From contig NZ_CP148752.1 of the NCBI RefSeq assembly GCF_040448305.1, positions 2,790,001 to 2,854,000 of the forward strand: a DNA stretch of 64,000 nucleotides, given 5' to 3'. Source of the stretch: Pseudomonas fluorescens. GTDB taxonomy: Bacteria; Pseudomonadota; Gammaproteobacteria; Pseudomonadales; Pseudomonadaceae. Below, piece after piece: positions 43,232 through 51,679 of this stretch. The notes under the pieces are model-generated. The model saw only the letters and a program-made list of their open reading frames with translations, was not told the DNA's origin and ran no database searches. How positions within the stretch are numbered: position 1 is the first letter of the stretch; each line of letters opens with the position of its first letter. A program made the translations under genes and the position numbers.

Positions 43232-44284
43232 ATGAACACCGTTGAAAAGGGAAACGCCGCCATGACCACCAATCTAAAAGCTGCAATCGCTGCAACAAGC
43301 CCTTGGGAAGATGCCACGTTGTTGATCAACGGAAAGAAAGTGGAGTGGGGCGCGAAACCTGTTTTTCTCCGTGGGCAGGTGAACGATGTGACGGTGGAGG
43401 CTCCACCCGCGCTCGCCAGGGAGCTCAATTTGGGGCTGGCTGAGGACGGCGGCTTGAGCATCGTTGCGTCGCCGGATTTTGGCAACTGGGTGGTTCCCGT
43501 CGATGGCAAGTTCAGTTGGAAAATTACGCCGGTCGCTGGCAAGAGCGGTCGTATCACCCTGGTTTTTTTCAGCAGGGAAGTGCTGGAGTCGTGGGAGCAC
43601 CGAAGCAGTGTGATTTCGATCGATCTCGCCGACGAAGCTGTGCCTTTACTGAACGGTATTCCAATACCAGAAAGCGGTGTGGATCTTATCAGCGGCGAAA
43701 CAAAAAAAATCACCTTGGCTTACAAAAATGGCAATCATTTGCAAGATGTTCCATTAGCGCTCGATTGGATTCCCAACCGCGGACTTCAATATCAGGATCT
43801 TCAAAGTAAGCCACCTCTTAAAGAACTGTCCAGTAGGCATGAGTGGAGCATTACTGGCGCTGAAAAGGAGGGAACGTTCAAATTTAAAATTTTCAATGAT
43901 GGAGCGCAGGCCACACTGCTTACACCGACTAACAGATTGGTGCCTGCTTATAGGTTGAGGTACTTGGCGCTGGTGGGGGGTGAGTATATAGAGCTACCCG
44001 GTCCTCCGATTGAAATAAACGTGGTGACAGGTACCTACTACATGCTTATCCGAGTTAGAAGACCCGACAATTCTCCGGTAGTGGGAGTCTCTGTTACATT
44101 TAATGTTTATGGTTATACCCCTACAACGAGAACTACCAATTCTGACGGGGTCGCGTCTCAGCTATATATATTGCTTTCGGGTAAACGAGAATGTTCTGCG
44201 GTAATGACAATGGATGGCAAGGAATATGTGGGGAAGTTGCTTTTGAATGTTACATCGCCGAGTGAGAATGAGATAAATAAATAA
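43232..44284 (+). CDS. Orphan beta-rich protein with Ig-like C-terminal domain
   Basis: A 350-residue protein with no signal peptide. The sequence alternates short beta strands. The C-terminal part (LIRVRRPDNSPVVGVSVTFNVYG, TNSDGVASQLYIL) resembles a Big_1/invasin-type Ig domain. The N-terminal part has ATLLINGKKVEWGAKPVFLRG-like strands. GC falls noticeably toward the 3' end relative to neighbours, which suggests transfer. I do not recognise a family with a known function. Alternative start at Met11 (43262). Confidence 0.7.
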   Translation: MNTVEKGNAAMTTNLKAAIAATSPWEDATLLINGKKVEWGAKPVFLRGQVNDVTVEAPPALARELNLGLAEDGGLSIVASPDFGNWVVPVDGKFSWKITPVAGKSGRITLVFFSREVLESWEHRSSVISIDLADEAVPLLNGIPIPESGVDLISGETKKITLAYKNGNHLQDVPLALDWIPNRGLQYQDLQSKPPLKELSSRHEWSITGAEKEGTFKFKIFNDGAQATLLTPTNRLVPAYRLRYLALVGGEYIELPGPPIEINVVTGTYYMLIRVRRPDNSPVVGVSVTFNVYGYTPTTRTTNSDGVASQLYILLSGKRECSAVMTMDGKEYVGKLLLNVTSPSENEINK

Positions 44285-44332
44285 TCGCCTCGTCAGATGA
44301 TTGAAAAAGAGTGAACGTTCATCGTCGAAAGT

Positions 44333-44363
44333 AAAAAGGCAGTCAATCGACTGCCTTTCTTTC
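44333..44363. terminator. Bidirectional rho-independent terminator
   Basis: GGCAGTC-AATC-GACTGCC stem-loop with an A-run on the left and TTTCTTTC on the right. It serves both the orphan gene (plus) and the convergent SDR gene (minus), whose transcript would end in TTTTTAC. Confidence 0.85.
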
Positions 44364-44377
44364 ATTCGGAAACCGAA

Positions 44378-45145
44378 TCAGGACAGGAACCCACCATCCA
44401 CATTCAACGAAACCCCAGTGGTATAGCTCGAAGCATCACTGGCGAGGTAAAGCACCGCACCTGCCATCTCACTCGGATCCGCCACGCGCTTGAGCGGGAT
44501 CTGCTGCAAAGCGGTGTTCAGGATGGCTTCGTTTTTCACCAGTGCCGAGGCAAACTTGGTGTCGGTCAGACCCGGCAGCAAGGCATTACAACGAATCCCG
44601 AACTGCGCGCACTCCTTGGCAAACACCTTGGTCATGTTGATCACCGCTGCTTTGGTCACCGAGTAGATGCCCTGGAAGATCCCCGGCGAAACGCCGTTGA
44701 TCGAGGCGACGTTGATGATGCTGCCGCCGCCGTTTTCGCGCATCAGCTTGCCGGCTTCGACCGACATGAAGAAGTAGCCGCGGATGTTCACGTCGACGGT
44801 TTTCTGGAAGGCGCTGAGGTCGGTGTCCAGCACGTTGCAGAACTGCGGGTTGGTCGCGGCGTTGTTGACCAGGATGTCCAGGCGGCCAAACTGTTCCTTG
44901 ATGCCGGCGAAGACCTGGCTGATCTGTTCCATTTCGCCGATGTGGCAGGCAACGGCGGTGGCCTTGCCGCCGGCGGCGATGATCGCGTCGGCGACGTGCT
45001 GGCAGCCTTCGAGTTTGCGGCTGGAGACGATCACATGGGCGCCTTGCTGGGCCAGCAATTTGGCGATGGCTTCACCGATGCCACGGCTGGCGCCGGAGAC
45101 GAAAGCGATCTTGCCGTCGAGGTCGAACAACTGAGTCTTGGACAT
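44378..45145 (-). CDS. Short-chain dehydrogenase/reductase
   Basis: A 255-residue classical SDR: NAD(P) motif SGASRGIGEAIA, NNAATNP, and the catalytic Ser-Tyr-Lys in NVASINGVSPGIFQGIYSVTKAAV. The C-terminal AGAVLYLASDASSYTTGVSLNVDGG is typical. It is co-oriented with the phosphotransferase-like gene upstream, a pairing common in acyl-CoA and fatty-acid-like catabolism, but the substrate is unknown. The gap to that gene carries a half REP. Confidence 0.85.
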   Translation of the reverse strand: MSKTQLFDLDGKIAFVSGASRGIGEAIAKLLAQQGAHVIVSSRKLEGCQHVADAIIAAGGKATAVACHIGEMEQISQVFAGIKEQFGRLDILVNNAATNPQFCNVLDTDLSAFQKTVDVNIRGYFFMSVEAGKLMRENGGGSIINVASINGVSPGIFQGIYSVTKAAVINMTKVFAKECAQFGIRCNALLPGLTDTKFASALVKNEAILNTALQQIPLKRVADPSEMAGAVLYLASDASSYTTGVSLNVDGGFLS

Positions 45146-45260
45146 GGGATTCCCTTATGAAAAGTCTTGTTGTTGAGTCAAATGCCGGGGTGTCGCTGAT
45201 GCTGTTTGGTAGGGGCGGGTTGCTGCGTTTGGTCAGTGAGCGAGCGTTATCGTTAAAGAC

Positions 45261-45293
45261 CATCGCGAGCAGGCTCGCTCCTACAGGGGATCG
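45261..45293. repeat. Single REP element
   Basis: CATCGCGAGCAGGCTCGCTCCTACAG, one unit only. It is preceded by a CGTTATCGTTAAAGAC stretch matching the spacer class of the doublets at 21967 and 24036. Confidence 0.85.
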
Positions 45294-45301
45294 CATCAAG
45301 G

Positions 45302-46369
45302 TCAGAGGCTGGATTTCGAAATGACCTGCAAGCTCATCTGCTCCAGCAACTTGTTCATGTGAATGAACTGCGCGAAGCGTTTGTCCTGGGTCTGGCCGTG
45401 GTAGAAGCGGTAGTAGATCTGCTGCACGATGCCGGCCAGGCGGAACAGGCCGTAGGTGTAGTAGAAGTCGAAATTGTCGATGCGGATGCCCGAACGTTCG
45501 GCGTAGTAATCGACGAACTCGCGGCGGGTCAGCATGCCCGGCGCGTGGCTTGGCTGGCGGCGCATCATCTGCACCGGCGCCGGATCATCGGCTTCGATCC
45601 AGTAGGCGAGGGTGTTGCCCAGGTCCATCAGCGGGTCGCCGAGGGTGGTCAGTTCCCAGTCGAGCACGCCGATGATTTGCATCGGGTTGTTCGGGTCGAG
45701 GATCACGTTGTCGAAGCGGTAGTCGTTGTGCACGATGCTGGAGGTCGGATGGTCGGCCGGCATCTTGTCGTTGAGCCAGGCTTTCACCACATCCCATTGT
45801 GGCGCATCGGGGGTCAGGGCCTTTTCGTAGCGATCGCTCCAGCCTTTGATCTGCCGCGCCACGTAGCCTTCGGGTTTGCCGAGGTCACCCAGGCCGTAGG
45901 CGTTGTAGTCGACGCGGTGCAGTTCCACGAACTTGTCGATGAAACTCTTGCACAGGGCTTCGGTTTTCGCCGAATCCAGGCCCAGCTCCGGTGGCAGGTC
46001 CGAGCGCAGGATGATGCCGTTGACCCGTTCCATGACATAGAACTCGGCACCGATCACCGATTCGTCGGTGCAGTGCACGTAGGCTTTCGGGCAGTACGGA
46101 AAACCGTCGCGCAATTGATTGAGGATGCGGAATTCACGGCCCATGTCGTGGGCCGACTTGGCCTTGTGGCCAAAGGGCGGGCGACGCAGGACAAATTCCT
46201 GTTCGGGGTATTCCAGCAAGTAGGTGAGGTTTGAAGCGCCGCCCGGAAACTGGCTGATCTGCGGCAAACCGCTGAGCCCCGGAATATGGGCCTTGAGGTA
46301 CGGATCGATCAGGCTGGCATCGAGCTCTTCGCCGGTGCGGATACGGGTGGACTGGTCGTTAAGCGCCAT
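45302..46369 (-). CDS. APH-like phosphotransferase family protein (ACAD10/11-type N-domain)
   Basis: A 355-residue kinase-fold protein with the Brenner motif HNDYRFDNVIL and the metal motif GVLDWELTTLGDPLMDLG; the N-lobe has FPGGASNLTYLL and FVLRRPP. Such proteins, usually beside acyl-CoA dehydrogenases or SDRs, phosphorylate 4-hydroxyacyl-CoA or related intermediates. It lies upstream of the SDR gene on the same strand. The reaction in this organism is inferred only. Confidence 0.85.
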   Translation of the reverse strand: MALNDQSTRIRTGEELDASLIDPYLKAHIPGLSGLPQISQFPGGASNLTYLLEYPEQEFVLRRPPFGHKAKSAHDMGREFRILNQLRDGFPYCPKAYVHCTDESVIGAEFYVMERVNGIILRSDLPPELGLDSAKTEALCKSFIDKFVELHRVDYNAYGLGDLGKPEGYVARQIKGWSDRYEKALTPDAPQWDVVKAWLNDKMPADHPTSSIVHNDYRFDNVILDPNNPMQIIGVLDWELTTLGDPLMDLGNTLAYWIEADDPAPVQMMRRQPSHAPGMLTRREFVDYYAERSGIRIDNFDFYYTYGLFRLAGIVQQIYYRFYHGQTQDKRFAQFIHMNKLLEQMSLQVISKSSL

Positions 46370-46513
46370 GCTTATCCCTTCTGCTTATTCTGGAGGCCTG
46401 AAACTATTGGCTAATCTAATGCGCACACGGCGCACCCACAACCGCGAACGGCTCTTATAGGTGAGCGTGTTGCCGGCCAATCATTGTTTTTGATACAGCT
46501 GTTTGAATCGCCA

Positions 46514-47479
46514 TCAATGGGCGACCCGGCTCATGGCGGGCGGCAAGTCGATTGGCGTCAGCACCGGTTGATTGGAGAAAAACGCCACGAGGTTCTTGCC
46601 CACCAGTTCCACGGTGCCTTGGGTGGCTTCCGGGGACAGCCCGGCGACATGGGGTGTGAGGATCACGTTGTTCAGGGTCTTGAGCTCATCCGGCACTTGC
46701 GGCTCGTGATCGAACACATCCAGCGCGGCGCCGGCGATCCGGCGTTGCTCCAGGGCGGCGATCAGGTCAGCGGTGGCAATCACGCTGGCCCGGGCGATGT
46801 TGACGATAAACCCCTTGGGGCCCAACGCGTCCAGTACCTGGCGATTGATCAGGTGCCTGGTACCCTGGCCGCCGGGCGTGGCGACGATCAGGAAGTCCGA
46901 GGCGCGCGCCAGTTCGGTCGGCGTCGAGCAGAAGGTGTAGGGCACATCGCTGCGATGCTGGCGATTGTGGTAGCAAATGTTCATGTCGAAACCGGCGCTG
47001 GCGCGTTTGGCGATGGCCATGCCGACCGCGCCGAGGCCCAGGATGCCCAGGCGTTTACCGGCGAGGGAAGGGCGCATGATCTTCGGCCACTCGCCGCGCC
47101 GTACGGCGGCATCACAGCGGGGTATGTCGCGCACCAGCGACAGCAGCAGCGCCATGGCATGGTCGGCGACGGACGAGGCGTTGACCCCGGCGCCATTGGT
47201 GACGGTGATGCCCCGGTCGGCGGCGGCCTGCAGGTCGACGTGTTCATAGCCGGCACCGATCACGCAGATGATCTTGAGGTTGGGCAGGGCGGCGATTTCA
47301 TCGGCATACAGCCCCAACGGGCCACGGGTGAGGACGGCGTCGATCTGCCCGGCGTGGCGGGCGATGGCTTCGGCGCGCTCGGCGGGCGTCGGGGCCAGAA
47401 TCAGGTGGAAGCCCTGATGTTCGAGGATGGACAGGTAATCATTGATGGTTTCAACCAGTACCAGGACGGTTACAGGCAT
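46514..47479 (-). CDS. D-2-hydroxyacid dehydrogenase (hydroxypyruvate/glyoxylate reductase type)
   Basis: A 321-residue NAD(P)-dependent enzyme. The nucleotide motif is GILGLGAVG. The catalytic Arg is in NIARASV, the Glu in FDHEPQVP and the His in TPHVAG. VIGAGYEHVDLQAA and NGAGVNASSVADHAM are also typical. It reduces 2-keto acids such as glyoxylate or hydroxypyruvate. It stands alone, between the phosphotransferase-like and TetR genes. Confidence 0.88.
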   Translation of the reverse strand: MPVTVLVLVETINDYLSILEHQGFHLILAPTPAERAEAIARHAGQIDAVLTRGPLGLYADEIAALPNLKIICVIGAGYEHVDLQAAADRGITVTNGAGVNASSVADHAMALLLSLVRDIPRCDAAVRRGEWPKIMRPSLAGKRLGILGLGAVGMAIAKRASAGFDMNICYHNRQHRSDVPYTFCSTPTELARASDFLIVATPGGQGTRHLINRQVLDALGPKGFIVNIARASVIATADLIAALEQRRIAGAALDVFDHEPQVPDELKTLNNVILTPHVAGLSPEATQGTVELVGKNLVAFFSNQPVLTPIDLPPAMSRVAH

Positions 47480-47569
47480 GCTTGGCTCCCTGTGGCATCG
47501 TAAATCGGCTCGAATGTCACTTGAGATTGCTGATTTCAGGGTGGCTTGGCAACCACCAGCGATCGCAGT

Positions 47570-47600
47570 GCAGGAGCTGGCGAAGCCTGCGAGCTTTTTA
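47570..47600. repeat. Second Pseudomonas intergenic repeat type, single copy
   Basis: CAGGAGCTGGCGAAGCCTGC then GAGCTTTTTA; reverse-complement relative of the repeat at 41368. It lies 3' of the TetR gene (minus) and forms a stem with an adjoining T/A run, so it may terminate that transcript. Confidence 0.65.
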
Positions 47601-47620
47601 TTGCGTGGGGGGAAGTCGCT

Positions 47621-48208
47621 TCACTTCGACGGCGTGAGAGCGGCCCGGGCGGCCTCAAGAAACTCATCCGACAACGGATCGCCGCGGGTGGCTCGGGACA
47701 GCATCAGCGCACCGAACATCAGCGAATACTGCACCAGCGCCTGCTGCCGCTTGCTGGCTTCGTCCTCTGAGTCCAGCAGCGAGCCGAGGGAGTCGAGCAG
47801 GTTGTTCAGGCCCTGCAGATAGGTTTGGCGCAATCCGCTCTCGGCGGCCTCATGGCACATGTCCCCGGCGAAGGCCACCACCGGGCAGCTGTCGCCCGGA
47901 TTGTCCCGGCTTTCGCTGGACAGGTAGGGTTCGACCACGGCGCGGCGGGCGGCGTCCTTGTTGTCATGCTCGGCCACTCGCGCTTGCCAGCGTTGCGCGG
48001 CCTGCTCGAAAGCCCGGCCGCTGGCCTCTTGCGCCAGGGCTTCCCTGGATTCGAAGTGCCCGTAGAAACCGCCGTGGGTCAGGCCCGCGGCAGCCATCAC
48101 ATCGACCACACTGATCCCGTGCAAGCCGCGTTCGCGAAACAGCCGGGTGGCGGCTTCGACGATGGTCTCGCGGTTGAGGTCGGCTTGTTTGCGGGAAACT
48201 CGGGGCAT
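47621..48208 (-). CDS. TetR-family transcriptional regulator
   Basis: A 195-residue repressor with N-terminal helix-turn-helix (GISVVDVMAAAGLTHGGFYGHFESREALA). This recognition region is typical of NemR/AcuR-like TetR proteins with a TetR_C domain for small electrophiles or aromatics. It starts 28 bases after the tautomerase stop codon, so the two genes form an operon and the repressor may control that pair. Confidence 0.85.
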   Translation of the reverse strand: MPRVSRKQADLNRETIVEAATRLFRERGLHGISVVDVMAAAGLTHGGFYGHFESREALAQEASGRAFEQAAQRWQARVAEHDNKDAARRAVVEPYLSSESRDNPGDSCPVVAFAGDMCHEAAESGLRQTYLQGLNNLLDSLGSLLDSEDEASKRQQALVQYSLMFGALMLSRATRGDPLSDEFLEAARAALTPSK

Positions 48209-48236
48209 GGGTCATTCTCGGTTTGCAGGTTGAACA

Positions 48237-48620
48237 TCAGAGGGCGTACTGGGCAATTCCGTTGCCAAACGACCAGTTCTCTTTTTTCACTTCCACCAGA
48301 TTAATGAAAACGTCCTCCAGGCGCACGGCCAGCTCTGCATTAAGGCTTTCGGCGATGGTTTTGTAGAGGCGTTTTTTCTGCTCGACGGTTCGTCCTTCGC
48401 TCATGGTGATCTGGATCACCACCAACTGGTCCGAGCGGTTGATGCCCAGATAACCGGGGTCAAAGATGAAATGCTGCTCGTCGTGTTCGGCCAGGATCTG
48501 GAAATTGTCGTGTTCCGGTACGCCAATGGTCTGGCGCATGGCGGCATAGATCAATTGGCCGATGCGTTTGGCGTGGGTGGGGTCCTGATGTTTTTTGATA
48601 TCGACGCGAACCAGTGGCAT
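48237..48620 (-). CDS. Tautomerase family protein
   Basis: A 127-residue tautomerase-superfamily protein. After Met removal the N-terminal proline (MPLVRVDIKK) would act as catalytic base. The following residues (DPTHAKRIGQLIYAAMRQT, VVIQITMSEGRTVEQKKRLY) match the family. The start was set at 48618-48620 so that Pro follows Met. It probably forms an operon with the TetR gene. Substrate unknown. Confidence 0.85.
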   Translation of the reverse strand: MPLVRVDIKKHQDPTHAKRIGQLIYAAMRQTIGVPEHDNFQILAEHDEQHFIFDPGYLGINRSDQLVVIQITMSEGRTVEQKKRLYKTIAESLNAELAVRLEDVFINLVEVKKENWSFGNGIAQYAL

Positions 48621-48732
48621 GGGAAGACTCCAGGAGGAATGCAGGTCGGTTAAAAATACATGACGTTTGACCTTTATCAAGTGGTGGATGCTGTCTGGCG
48701 ATGAAACGTAGCCTCAAAAACACTGCAATTCC

Positions 48733-48811
48733 TTGTGGGAGCGAGCTTGCTCGCGATGGCGGTGTGTCTGGCAAGTAGATGTTGGATGTGCCAAAGCCAT
48801 CGCGAGCAAGC
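48733..48811. repeat. REP doublet truncated at the island boundary
   Basis: A complete first REP (TGTGGGAGCGAGCTTGCTCGCGATGG) is followed by a spacer and the start of the inverted second REP (CCATCGCGAGCAAGC). The second copy breaks off after 48811, where CTCGCTCCCAC would be expected and AT-rich foreign-looking sequence begins. It marks an insertion or deletion junction. Confidence 0.8.
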
Positions 48812-49453
48812 ATAGGGTTCCATTATTTATTGGCATGACAAATGCGAGATTAGGTACTAAGGCAGTGATATTTGCCATTAAGTTTGGATATGTTTTTCAG
48901 GAAAATTGGTACACGGTTTTGTTTAGGCATTCTTTCCTGGTATGCCGGAGCAGGCACGATGCCGTTGCGAAGCAAGACCCGGACATGCTTGTGCTCACTC
49001 ATGATTATGTGGAATGAATGATGGTAGGTTTTGCTGGCAGTTTTTCGGTGGAGGGGTGATCACCGAGGCATGACTCTGACGACGGACTTATGGCGTGTGA
49101 CCTAAAAGGTGGCTGGGTGTAGAGTGATGGATTTTTCTAAACGTTCGTCGCTGAAATGTGTTACTCGTCGAGCACTCTCCTTGCAACGAATTAAATACAA
49201 AAAAGTTATGGGGATTTTTCAAAGTCACTTTGATCCTGTTATGGAGATATCCACGTAAAATATATTTTAGCGGATCAGTTGCGATGACGTGGTGCTGACG
49301 ACTCGTAGGCCAAAAAGGCGTGTAGGGTAATTAAAAATTAACCTATCCAACTTACTCTTTTGATAAAATGTCAGTCGTCACAGTGATCACGGTTAATGTG
49401 TTATTTTACGCGTTCTCATGTTTAAGTGTTCGTGTGAGGTGATTTTCACTAGA
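48812..49453. other. Non-coding left end of the mobile island
   Basis: About 640 AT-rich bases between the broken REP and the tniQ stop codon. I see no convincing gene. It has three copies of TGACGAC(T/G): 49077-49083, 49296-49303 and, on the other strand, 49373-49380. GTGATCAC occurs twice (49056-49063 and 49383-49390). The sequence TGTCAGTCGTCA at 49369-49380 begins with TGT like Tn7/Tn5053-type ends, so it is a candidate terminal or transposase-binding region. Confidence 0.5.
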
Positions 49454-51679
49454 TCAGAGCAGAGTAATAGTAACTTGAGCCCGTTGTATGCGAAACTCAT
49501 CAAGTTGGTCCCGCGGCACTAGTCCAAGTCGTTTTCCTAGGGGGAATGTAACGTCGTTAAAAATTAGTTTCTTTTTTTTGACTAAATGTCGAATATAACC
49601 ATGGGGGACATTTAAGATTCTTTCTGCTTCTTCGTAAGAAATATAATTTTGGAGGATATTGCAAACCGTTGCACTATCTTTTTTAGTGATATATCTTGCA
49701 GATTTAAATGTTTTGAACCGGGCTAATCCGGTGGCTAGAAATTTTCGATAAAACAATGACTTTGAAATCGAAAATCTTTCGCAGATTGAGTTTGTATTGA
49801 TGCAGTACTCAGGCTCGCTGATGTCTGTGATGTTATGTCTTAAAGGTCGTGTTATTGCGCTTGGTCGGTTTTTAAGTGAATTAATAGTGGTGTCCGGAAG
49901 GGTGGTTTTGTTATAAATGAGGACTCTTCCGGAATTTACAAGCGGGCCGCTTATAGGCATTATCCCAGCCGCACTGAGAAGGTGCGAGACCTGCTGAGGA
50001 GAAGTGTTAAGCTTTTCTGATAGCTCATAAATTCTAACGTATTTCTTGTTAAAATTCAAAACTTCTTCTTTTGAAATAAGGTAACGCCCTCGGCTACCTC
50101 TGAATTGGCAGGAAATGAGCTGTTCTCGAATCAAATAGTTTATTTCACTCGTCGAAATGGATAACAGTTTCGCACATTCAACGCAGGTTAAAAAGTTCGA
50201 GGTGTCCTGCATTTCGACACGGGGAACGTCAAGGCGTTTTCTTCTTTCAGGAGCGTGTCTAGATTGACGTTCGTTGATAATGGTGGAGAGTCTAAATGAA
50301 AGTGTTTTTTTAATGATGACTGTTCCCTCGCTAAAGTTGCTTTTTTCAACATGGAACTTATGTTTTAGTATTGTACTATTGATTACAGAGGCTGGGGTGT
50401 TCCACTCCCGCGCTAGCCGTTGGCTGCACACGTAATGCTGGTTGAAGAATTCGATGTTGGTTCGGCCAAATCTTAGTTCTAATCCTTTTTCGGCTAGTTT
50501 GATGTACCTTGTTTTAGGTCCGAGCAGGTTTGTGTTTAGAGCTAAGACTTTGATGGTTGACTCTGGAATGCCAGTTAAAAAACTCGCTGCGGCGAGCGAG
50601 AAAATTTGTTTATATCCGGAGTCTAGTTTTCTTTGGTGTAGGTCATTGTCTAGCTTGTTTTCGGAAGCCATAACCTTCTTTAGATTTATTGCATCCTTTA
50701 GACTGATTTGCGCTCTTCTGCCGATGCCTTTGAAAAAAGAGTGTCGGTGCTTTAATTTGTACCAAGCGCTCTGAGATATACCGATATAGACGAGCAGTTT
50801 TCCCAAGCTAAGTGTGATTTTTGCTACGTGGGCGTTCTGCTCGGAGGTTGTCGAAATCAATTTCTGTCGGAGAGTTGCGGCGGTAGTACTTTTGATTTCG
50901 TTAGCGAAGATAGCTAAGATGACATCTATTTCTTCTGCCGAACTGCTGGGAAGAAAATCATGGATCGCATCTTTCATACCATCCACATCCTCGCAGCTAA
51001 TTGCTATGGCTAAATTGCGCCGGGCGGTTTTCATTGCTTCTTCGTCAGCGAACGTTTCATGTTCTAGCGTTGCAAGGTTTCGCTGTATAGATGCGATTTT
51101 CTCTGCATTACCCAATTGAAATAATTGCAATAAATGCTGATCGGGTGTCATTTCGGAGTTTGGCAGTTTTGGGCTGACCAAATAGTGACCGCACTCACAA
51201 CGATTTGTTAGCTGCACCTTCCATTTTATTTTGGTACCGCAAGTAGGGCAGCAAAATAAAAAAGCGCGATTATGAAAAGGGCAGCTCATAAAAAAACTTA
51301 TGTTCTTCGGAAATTTTTCATAGCCTTCCTTCAGACATTGGGTGCAGAGCGCAGAGCCTTCGCACCTCAAATTAGAATATGTAATTTCTATGCCTTTTAT
51401 TATTGCATTAGAGCGTTTTATCAGAGGGTGTGTTGGTTGATAAAAGTTGGCTATAATATGTTTGGCGTACTTTGGTGCGCAAACTTGAAGTGTCTTGGAT
51501 ATCGCTGAATTGGCCAGCAAAAAATTGCCGTAAGGTGATTGGTGTGTCGCTTTGTTAAGCCAGGTCAGTAAAGCGTGGCAATTTTTAAACCCATTTTCTT
51601 TGGCGGTGCGCTGGATGGCGCTGATGGGGCTTTCATCGGGCAAAGGAAACGGTATGAAGGAAAGAAAGGAAATTTTCAT
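49454..51679 (-). CDS. tniQ: TniQ/TnsD-like target-selection protein, very long
   Basis: A 741-residue protein with an N-terminal TniQ domain and zinc-binding cysteines: CTQC (112-115), CPFH (133-136), CPTC (144-147) and CEC (161-163). The long C-terminal part has several helix-turn-helix-like segments, including TCVECAKLLSISTSEINYLI, IYELSEKLNTSPQQVSHLL and YISYEEAERILNVPHGYI. That resembles TnsD-type sequence-specific target selectors more than short TniQ proteins. Its 5' end overlaps tniB by 4 bases. Codon use is strikingly AT-rich compared with the rest of the operon. Confidence 0.85.
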   Translation of the reverse strand: MKISFLSFIPFPLPDESPISAIQRTAKENGFKNCHALLTWLNKATHQSPYGNFLLANSAISKTLQVCAPKYAKHIIANFYQPTHPLIKRSNAIIKGIEITYSNLRCEGSALCTQCLKEGYEKFPKNISFFMSCPFHNRAFLFCCPTCGTKIKWKVQLTNRCECGHYLVSPKLPNSEMTPDQHLLQLFQLGNAEKIASIQRNLATLEHETFADEEAMKTARRNLAIAISCEDVDGMKDAIHDFLPSSSAEEIDVILAIFANEIKSTTAATLRQKLISTTSEQNAHVAKITLSLGKLLVYIGISQSAWYKLKHRHSFFKGIGRRAQISLKDAINLKKVMASENKLDNDLHQRKLDSGYKQIFSLAAASFLTGIPESTIKVLALNTNLLGPKTRYIKLAEKGLELRFGRTNIEFFNQHYVCSQRLAREWNTPASVINSTILKHKFHVEKSNFSEGTVIIKKTLSFRLSTIINERQSRHAPERRKRLDVPRVEMQDTSNFLTCVECAKLLSISTSEINYLIREQLISCQFRGSRGRYLISKEEVLNFNKKYVRIYELSEKLNTSPQQVSHLLSAAGIMPISGPLVNSGRVLIYNKTTLPDTTINSLKNRPSAITRPLRHNITDISEPEYCINTNSICERFSISKSLFYRKFLATGLARFKTFKSARYITKKDSATVCNILQNYISYEEAERILNVPHGYIRHLVKKKKLIFNDVTFPLGKRLGLVPRDQLDEFRIQRAQVTITLL

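Noticed and set aside
48835..49017. 60-codon frame in the left end of the island
   Set aside because: No ribosome site and no recognisable protein character.
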